Positions 20,923-25,503 of a DNA stretch of 25,503 nt are shown here, in pieces. The notes below the pieces were generated by a model that saw nothing but the letters and a program-made list of their open reading frames with translations, made no database searches and was not told the DNA's origin. Origin of the DNA: Larix sibirica (taxonomy: Eukaryota; Streptophyta; Pinopsida; Pinales; Pinaceae). Positions within the stretch are counted from its first letter, which is position 1. Each line of letters starts with the position of its first letter. The DNA is taken from contig NWUY0300036421.1 of NCBI GenBank assembly GCA_004151065.3, positions 9,699 to 35,201 on the forward strand, read 5' to 3'. The translations under genes and the position numbers were made by a program.

Positions 20923-21079
20923 TCAGCTGGCAGATTCAAGGTGCCAATGGGCCTCAGAAGAAATGAATTATGAAAAAGAAAGTAATGCAAGATAAGTCAT
21001 CAATTTTGATGCTTCAAGAAACCAAAATCCCATCCAACATTCTCTCAGATATAGCCTAGAGGGTATGGAGAGGATGTTT
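20913..21079 (+). pseudogene. LINE B ORF2 start (endonuclease N-terminus only)
   Basis: The peptide IKVISWQIQGANGPQKK begins at 20913, where ATT stands in place of the expected ATG. It corresponds to the MK.ISWNIRG start of LINE endonucleases, with the catalytic-site Asn read as Gln. LMLQETKIPS follows, with the conserved catalytic Glu in QETK. An in-frame stop follows QKK and another follows SDIA. The ORF2 frame overlaps the last codons of ORF1 by about 10 bases. Homology is lost after RVWRGC at about 21079, so the remaining endonuclease and all of the RT are absent. Confidence 0.75.
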
Positions 21080-22079
21080 GATATGTCAACTCTCAGGAAT
21101 CAATTAACACAACAGATCAATTAGTCACAATGGATCTTACAACTTAGTTCATTATGTTAATTTAATTTCATAAAATATTGAATATAATGGAATTGAAAGA
21201 GAAATAACTAGAGTAACTAAGTACGCAATTCACGCAATAACACAATATATGCCCTGGTAAAACCCACTATGAGGGAAAAGCCAACCACAAATGATGACTA
21301 TGTGTTAACAACCAAAATTTGCTCACTTGACACGTCATTACCATCATCACCTTCATATGTCATCATTCCATCTCATCCACACTCATTTGACTGACTAACG
21401 AAAGACAAACCTTAAAAAAGCATTTGAAAATCAATTTGCTCTTAATATTTTGATAAGAGTGAACTAGGTCACTCATAATCCTTCTATTTTAAAGACCCAA
21501 GTCGCACAAAAACCCAAAAACAATGCAACCCAACCTCCGTCTTGTCTTTCAGCCGTCTTTGCTTCTTGTCCAATAAATTGGAAGGAAGATTGACACGAAT
21601 ATCTACATGGATTTAGTCAGATGATGAATCTAGGGCCCAAGCTCAACCCTAGGCTCTCATTATAGACACTTCCGCACTTATAAAAGAAGCATCAAGATCC
21701 CTCATTCCATACAATTCTCATTCCATTTACTCAAGCCATTATTATACTGGATTCTCGTCGAGTATGAAGTTAGCCTCTCTCAGCTTCTTTCTTTCCTTTT
21801 GGAGATCCCCTTTTGTGATGTGTGGCTGAAGAATTGAAAGATCATAAGGAGAACCAATGGACCCTCCCTTGGAAAGTTGTACGGGCCTCTTCCACTTCTA
21901 TTGTTCAAGTGACTCTATTTCATGTATAATTTCATATTAATACAAAAAACATTCTTTATTCTTTCATATGTTGTCTTTAAATGTATGTTGTTTGATGGAA
22001 ATAATGTGAAAAGATTGTTCCTTTATTTTCATGTCATATGTATGCCCGTTTGTTTAGATTTTAGTTTTTAGTTTAGTTT
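21080..22079. other. Non-coding, LTR- or promoter-like sequence between LINE B and Ty3 pol
   Basis: No protein homology was found. The motif CCTGGTAAAACCCACTATG-AGGGAAAAG at about 21253-21281 resembles sequence I associate with conifer LTRs and leaders. Downstream are a TATA-like TATAAAAG and a C/T-rich stretch, then AATA-rich sequence near 21940 that could hold polyadenylation signals. I could not find a primer-binding site or matching TG...CA ends, so an LTR call is only a suggestion. Confidence 0.35.
21679..21686 (+). promoter_or_regulatory. TATA-like box
   Basis: TATAAAAG follows a GC-containing stretch (CTTCCGCACT) and is followed within about 30-60 bases by a CA/CT-rich leader-like sequence (TCCCTCATTCCATACAATTC). 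It fits a pol II core promoter of an LTR or gene on the plus strand. No downstream coding region is recognisable, so function is uncertain. Confidence 0.3.
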
Positions 22080-22085
22080 TTTTGT

Positions 22086-22849
22086 TTATTTCTTTCTTGA
22101 AACTCTATCAAAGTTACACAGCCATTTAACAAGTTCCTTTTGGCACGGGAGTGTGTGAAAACATACGCTACACATACCCTTGTTCACTTCAATAAAATTA
22201 AGAACAAATCTTCTCAGGAAATTTATTTTACCAAAAAATGACTGTAAGCCATTCTTATTTCTAGGAACAGGAATAGTATTAATGGCCTCTACCTGACCAT
22301 GATCAATTTTCACTCCCCTGTATGATACAATATGACCTAAGAGTTTGCCTTCTTCCATCCTATAAAAAGATTTATTTGGGTTAAGGGATACACCAAAATA
22401 CTTTCACCTTTCAAAGACCTTCTTCAAGTGATAATTGTGATCTTCAACTTTCTTAGAGTACACTGTCAAGTCCTCCAAATAAATTACAATGAACCGATCT
22501 TTGATATCTTCAAAAGCAAAATCCATAGCCCTCTGAAATGTGGCTCCTGCATTGATCAATCCAAAAGGCATTATTTGATAGGTGAAGGTACACCATAAGG
22601 TTGTAAAAGTAGTCTTTAGAACATCATAAGGGTCCATCCTCACTCATTGTATCCCGAAAATCCATCTAGCAAGGAAATCTTCTCTGAGCCTACCACTTTT
22701 TGCAACATTTGGCCCATTTTAGGTAAAGGGTAATTATCCTTAAAATAATATCTATTTAGATTTCCAAAATATACAGAGAGTCTAATTTCTCCATGATTTT
22801 TTCTCACTGGAACCGGATTTGCCAGCCACTATGAGTATTAGATTAGTAT
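22086..22849 (-). pseudogene. Ty3/gypsy reverse transcriptase domain (decayed)
   Basis: This copies element RNA into DNA. The minus strand reads WLANPVPVRKNHGEIRLSVY from about 22840, then FKDNYPLPKM and SLLDGFSGYNE with a stop (the motif A region, catalytic Asp in LLDG intact). MPFGLINAGATFQRAMD follows (motif B), then the catalytic box FIVIYLEDLTVYS, where YLED at 22470-22481 replaces YLDD or YIDD. After a frame break, EEGKLLGHIVSYRGVKID and the thumb motif LQSFFGKINFLRRFV run to about 22160. The last codons before 22086 are a degraded version of the RT-RNase H connection. The Asp-to-Glu change and the stops predict loss of activity. Confidence 0.9.
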
Positions 22850-23095
22850 GATGATTTTGGCTTGAAAAAGTGACGAGTCCAGAATATAGGTATCAAGTGC
22901 ATTCCTTTTTACCTTTAAGGAGTAGGAAACCAAGCCGAAATCACCCCTTTCTGAAGGATAGTATGTGATTTGATTGATTATGAAATAATGTGGTTAAGTA
23001 GTTATATTTTTTTGTTTTTAGAGAAGGACACACAGATCAGTTTTTCTTGATTTATAGGGAAGAATCTAAATAGATTGAGGTCGTGATTTCCAATG

Positions 23096-23156
23096 TAGGG
23101 ACTGGGGTTGAAACATTGTAATAAGNTAGGGACTGGGGTTGAAACACTGTAATAAG
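23096..23156 (+). repeat. 30 bp direct duplication flanking an N
   Basis: Two 30-base copies starting TAGGGACTGGGGTTGAAACA lie on either side of the single ambiguous base at 23126 and differ at one position (T or C near the end). The symmetry around the N suggests an assembly join or unresolved tandem repeat. Confidence 0.9.
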
Positions 23157-23651
23157 TAGAGGCACATGGATAGCATGGGGCCTAAGGAATTTTTTGGGAT
23201 TATTCTCTGTTTTTAAGACTTTGTTACACAACACTCAAGTTTTATGATTGTTATGGATTTTACAACAGTCTAATGAAGAAACTGCGTTCTCTAGCACCTG
23301 TGAGTTTATAAGTTTAAAGTAGCTCCTGTAATGCACATTGAGGAGGGACCCCTCATTGCGTAGAACATGAGTTCTGTGTTTTATTTTCAGGTTTATTTAT
23401 GCATCCTATGGTTTATGATTGAACAAGTACTTGTGGATTATTCAGGGCAGTAGTTATGATATCAAAGTTAATTTTGAACATTACTCTTTTTATCCGTAGT
23501 CTTATATTACAAAATTTGTAGTTTTAATGTATGGAGTCTGTAGTCCTGTAGCTATGTTCCGCAAGGGTAGTTTCCAGATCCACACTCTTATTTCCAAAAC
23601 AATTTTTCTTGACTAGATTTATATTATGCTTTCTAGTTAAATGTTTGTTGT

Positions 23652-23910
23652 TAATTTCAGTAAAATAGATTCATGTTTTTAATAGATCAATGAATGTTTT
23701 CGATTTCATTTAAAAGATTTATGATTTTCAAAAATAGGTTTATGCTTTGGATTTCATTAGAATATATTCATGATTTTAATAGATAGATCTATGCTTTTGA
23801 TTTCCTTTAAAAGATTTATGCTTTCAACAAATAGGTTTATGCTTGGAATTTCAGTAGAATAGATTCATGATTTTGATAGATAGATCTATGCTTTTGATTT
23901 CATTAGATCA
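23652..23910 (+). repeat. ~97 bp tandem repeat, about 2.7 copies
   Basis: Copies begin near 23652, 23750 and 23846 with (A/G)ATTTCA(G/T)TA(A/G)AATA. They pass through ATTCATG, TTTTAATAGAT, TTTGATTTC-TTTAAAAG, then ATTTATG and AAATAGGTTTATGCTT. Within each unit a shorter pattern of alternating 'TTATG/TTCATG' and 'GATTTC' boxes about 20-25 bases apart suggests an older short period. It lies wholly inside the insertion in pol. Confidence 0.85.
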
Positions 23911-24129
23911 GGATTTATACCTTTATCTCTTATACATCTGCTTCCGTCAAAATAGGTTTACGCATTCAAATATTTCTCCCCAAATCTGATCATTCAAAAA
24001 TAGGATTCTCTTAACATTGCACATACAGTGTAGAGTGCCTCTAAAGTTTGTACGTCCCCTGGTCAATATTTAATGTGAGGTTCTTGAACTAATACCTATA
24101 AAAAGGTAAGCATTTCTGAACCACCACCA

Positions 24130-24480
24130 AAAACCTTCTTAACCTCTTTTTCAATTAGTGGACGAAACACATGATTTGCCTTGCATTGATTTTTCCTAAA
24201 GGGTTTAGCATCCCCCCTCAATGGAATTTGACGTGGAAAAATATTAGGATTATAAGTTTTAAGGTCTTTATATTTCCAAGCAAAAAATCTTCAAACCGTC
24301 TAAAGAGATCCGTGTGTTGATCCTTTTCTTTACTTCTCAAACTTTTGGAGAATTTGATGATTTTGGGATTTGCATCATCTACCAAGTTGTATTCTTCTAC
24401 CTCGACTGCATCTGGTTTGATTGTTGGTTTGGTTGGAACTTCGTTCAAACCAATTAATATTTTCAAAGGGACCAATCCTT
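24130..24480 (-). pseudogene. Ty3/gypsy pol segment immediately before RT
   Basis: Minus-strand reading gives NYIPKGLVPLKILIGLNEVP (entering from about 24510), VEEYNLVDDANPKIIKFSKS and KDQHTDLFRRFEDF. After a frame change, IPLRGDAKPFRKNQ and PLIEKEVKKVF follow, ending near 24130. This is the region that in plant Ty3/gypsy elements joins protease or spacer to RT (the ...NLG....KI..SK.L...... and .IPL..GAKPFRQ... patterns). It shows that the RNase H piece to its right and the RT to its left belong to one polyprotein. A shift near 24290 breaks the frame. Confidence 0.8.
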
Positions 24481-24689
24481 TTGGTATGTAATTAGTCTTG
24501 AGCTGTATGATCTTCTGTCCCCTATCATTTCTAGTAGAATTCCCTGTTCCCCTGCTTCTAAATCAACATCTCCATCGATTTGTTCTTTTTCTAAATCCTA
24601 TGCATTTTTGTGTATTCCTCAACTAGATTCAAGAAGTTTTTAATTTGCACATCATCCTCAAATACTTGCCATTGTTTAATGTTAACCAA

Positions 24690-25410
24690 GAATAACAACT
24701 TTGCACATTATTTTAAAAGCATAAGATAAATGAATTATATCAGGAGGAACAAAGTCTAATGTTGATTTAACCAAATTGTATGCTCAATGATCCATCTTCC
24801 TTGGTGTTGCCGAAATGTTGATGGATTCAAATAAATTGTCAAATAGTTCTCATACTACATGCTTGTATTGTCTTATTTTGGGGTTCTTTGTCTAATACTT
24901 TCCTTTCACCTGATTTACTATAAAATCTAAATTTCCAAAGATCTTCAATTGTTTAACACCCATTTTCCTCACCATTTATAGGCCCAGTATCGATGCTTCA
25001 TATTTTGCTACATTGTCGGTACATTCAAAGTTGAGTTTTAACGCCCAAGGGGATTCTTCTTCGAATGGATATTTTAACATAATGCCAACCCTATTTCCAA
25101 CCTTATTATAATCCCCATCAAAAAATAAGGTCCACAACCTTGAGGAATCCAAAGGTGGCTCTTTCGCAACAATAAGCATTTCTGTTTGATGTGGAGAAGG
25201 GTGTTGGTGGCTTAGGAGAAATGTTCCTGGTTCATCAGAAGTATAGGTGGGAAAATTAGTGGGATTGTTTGGGACACTGATGACATAAGTAATTTTGGAT
25301 TCCTTGTATAATCTACGAGTCTCCCCCCAAAAGACTGGGATGGTACCATATGATAAGTCAAATTGGATACTCCCCTCTACAAAGGTTCCTAAGTGTAGAG
25401 ATAAAAACAT
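24690..25410 (-). pseudogene. RNase H domain of Ty3/gypsy pol, located upstream of RT
   Basis: The frame is open from 25410 to 24976. After a leader with DLSYGTIPVFWGETRRLYKE and VPNNPTNFPTY, the RNase H fold starts at about 25155: WTLFFDGDYNKVGNRVGIML (first catalytic Asp kept) and FECTDNVAKYEASILGL (catalytic Glu kept). After a stop, MGVKQLKIFGNLDFIVNQVKG follows, where the usual GDS is GNL, so the next catalytic Asp is lost. Further frame breaks follow, then NISATPRKMDH and FVPPD (about 24770) and QVFEDDVQIKNFL-like residues (about 24660). The sequence resembles the extra, archaeal-type RNase H of Tat-lineage elements. Its place before RT is explained by an unbroken homology chain into the pre-RT segment. 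Confidence 0.8.
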
Positions 25411-25503
25411 ACCTTATGATGACATGACGTCGACTATGACTCATGGGGTCTTCACTCAATGAAACTATTCCATAACGCCTTCGTTCATGGGATATTAAAG
25501 AAT

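Larger units (their letters stand above)
19333..21079 (+). mobile_element. LINE B: L1-type retrotransposon, 3'-truncated
   Basis: Starting right after the long direct repeat are an N-terminal SxRKSSRGRPS motif, a DUF4283-like region, a damaged CCHC knuckle and a polar ORF1 tail, followed by the first residues of an endonuclease. Homology ends near 21079 in unrelated AT-rich sequence. The DUF4283 part is close to that of LINE 1 (both have WPKEK/WPTEK, KPRGHYDL/NPKGHYDL and DKED), so B and 1 belong to related families and A to a more distant one. Because the 3' half is missing, no tail or target duplication can be checked. Confidence 0.8.
22850..24125. mobile_element. ~1.28 kb insertion inside the Ty3 pol, unclassified
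   Basis: The flanking pol is continuous in homology on both sides: the conserved block before ...YSEWLANPV breaks at about 22849, and KEVKKVFGG ends at about 24130. The intervening DNA matches no RT sequence I know and is AT-rich. Its two ends are weakly similar as inverted repeats (AGTATTAGATTAG at 22842 against the reverse complement of CTTGAACTAATACC at 24084), which would fit a non-autonomous DNA transposon, but the match is too short to be decisive. A solo LTR or a recombination junction are alternatives. It contains the ambiguous base at 23126 and a 97 bp tandem repeat. Confidence 0.5.
22080..25503 (-). mobile_element. Ty3/gypsy pol fragment (Tat/Ogre-like), interrupted, runs off the right edge
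   Basis: Read on the minus strand from the right edge, the order is RNase H (25410 to about 24690), a linker with NYIPKGLVPL, the conserved pre-RT segment (24480-24130), a ~1.28 kb insertion (22850-24125), and the reverse transcriptase (22849-22086). The sequence style (NPKIIKFSKSL, WLANPVPVRK, FGLINAGATFQRAMD) is that of plant Tat-lineage Ty3/gypsy. No LTR, gag or integrase lies within the window. The fragment ends at about 22080, just where the usual RNase H that follows RT would start. Confidence 0.85.

Noticed and set aside
23052-23234. 60-codon minus-strand frame crossing the N
   Set aside because: It depends on the ambiguous base and the duplicated 30-mer, and has no recognisable content.

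Overview
The window looks like repeat-rich, non-genic nuclear DNA from a large-genome seed plant. The basis is the content: plant L1-type LINEs whose ORF1 carries a DUF4283-like region plus a CCHC knuckle, a LINE ORF2 with a terminal RNase H, a Ty3/gypsy pol of the Tat/Ogre kind, AT-rich spacers, and no bacterial-style gene packing. A gymnosperm is my best guess from the feel of these families, but the sequence does not prove it. I see no intact host gene, rRNA, tRNA or CRISPR array. Every protein-like region has stops or frameshifts, so the window records nested transposon insertions and decay rather than a working pathway.

Layout, left to right. 1-1388: no recognisable gene. 1389-1735: first copy of a ~347 bp direct repeat (second copy 18986-19332). 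1563-4590 (+): decayed LINE 'A', with an unrecognised reading frame running in phase into ORF1 (DUF4283, CCHC), then ORF2 with most of the endonuclease deleted and only the start of the reverse transcriptase. 4610-6715: a satellite-like array of ~88-91 bp hairpin monomers organised into a ~590 bp higher-order repeat. 7001-8590 (+): decayed two-exon gene with a proline-rich tail and an unusual stop-codon spectrum. 8766-15976 (-): an almost full-length LINE '1' of about 7.2 kb, bounded by a 19 bp target-site duplication (18/19 matches) and a short oligo(A) tail; it landed inside a ~106 bp tandem duplication.

16086-18985: mostly AT-rich spacer, with an unrecognised decayed minus-strand reading frame (17438-16798) and a three-copy tandem repeat (18003-18290). 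19333-21079 (+): LINE 'B', comprising ORF1 and the first residues of the endonuclease, starting exactly where the second copy of the direct repeat stops. 21080-22079: non-coding, LTR- or promoter-like sequence. 22080-25503 (-): a decayed Ty3/gypsy pol fragment running off the right edge, in which an RNase H domain lies upstream of the reverse transcriptase. A ~1.28 kb foreign segment (22850-24125) containing its own 97 bp tandem repeat interrupts the pol.

Catalytic residues are lost in every element where they can be read (LINE 1 RT and endonuclease, Ty3 RT and RNase H), so none of these copies could move on its own. The most interesting observations are the RNase H-before-RT order, the hairpin higher-order satellite, and the decayed gene at 7001-8590 that has eleven internal stops, none of them TAA.
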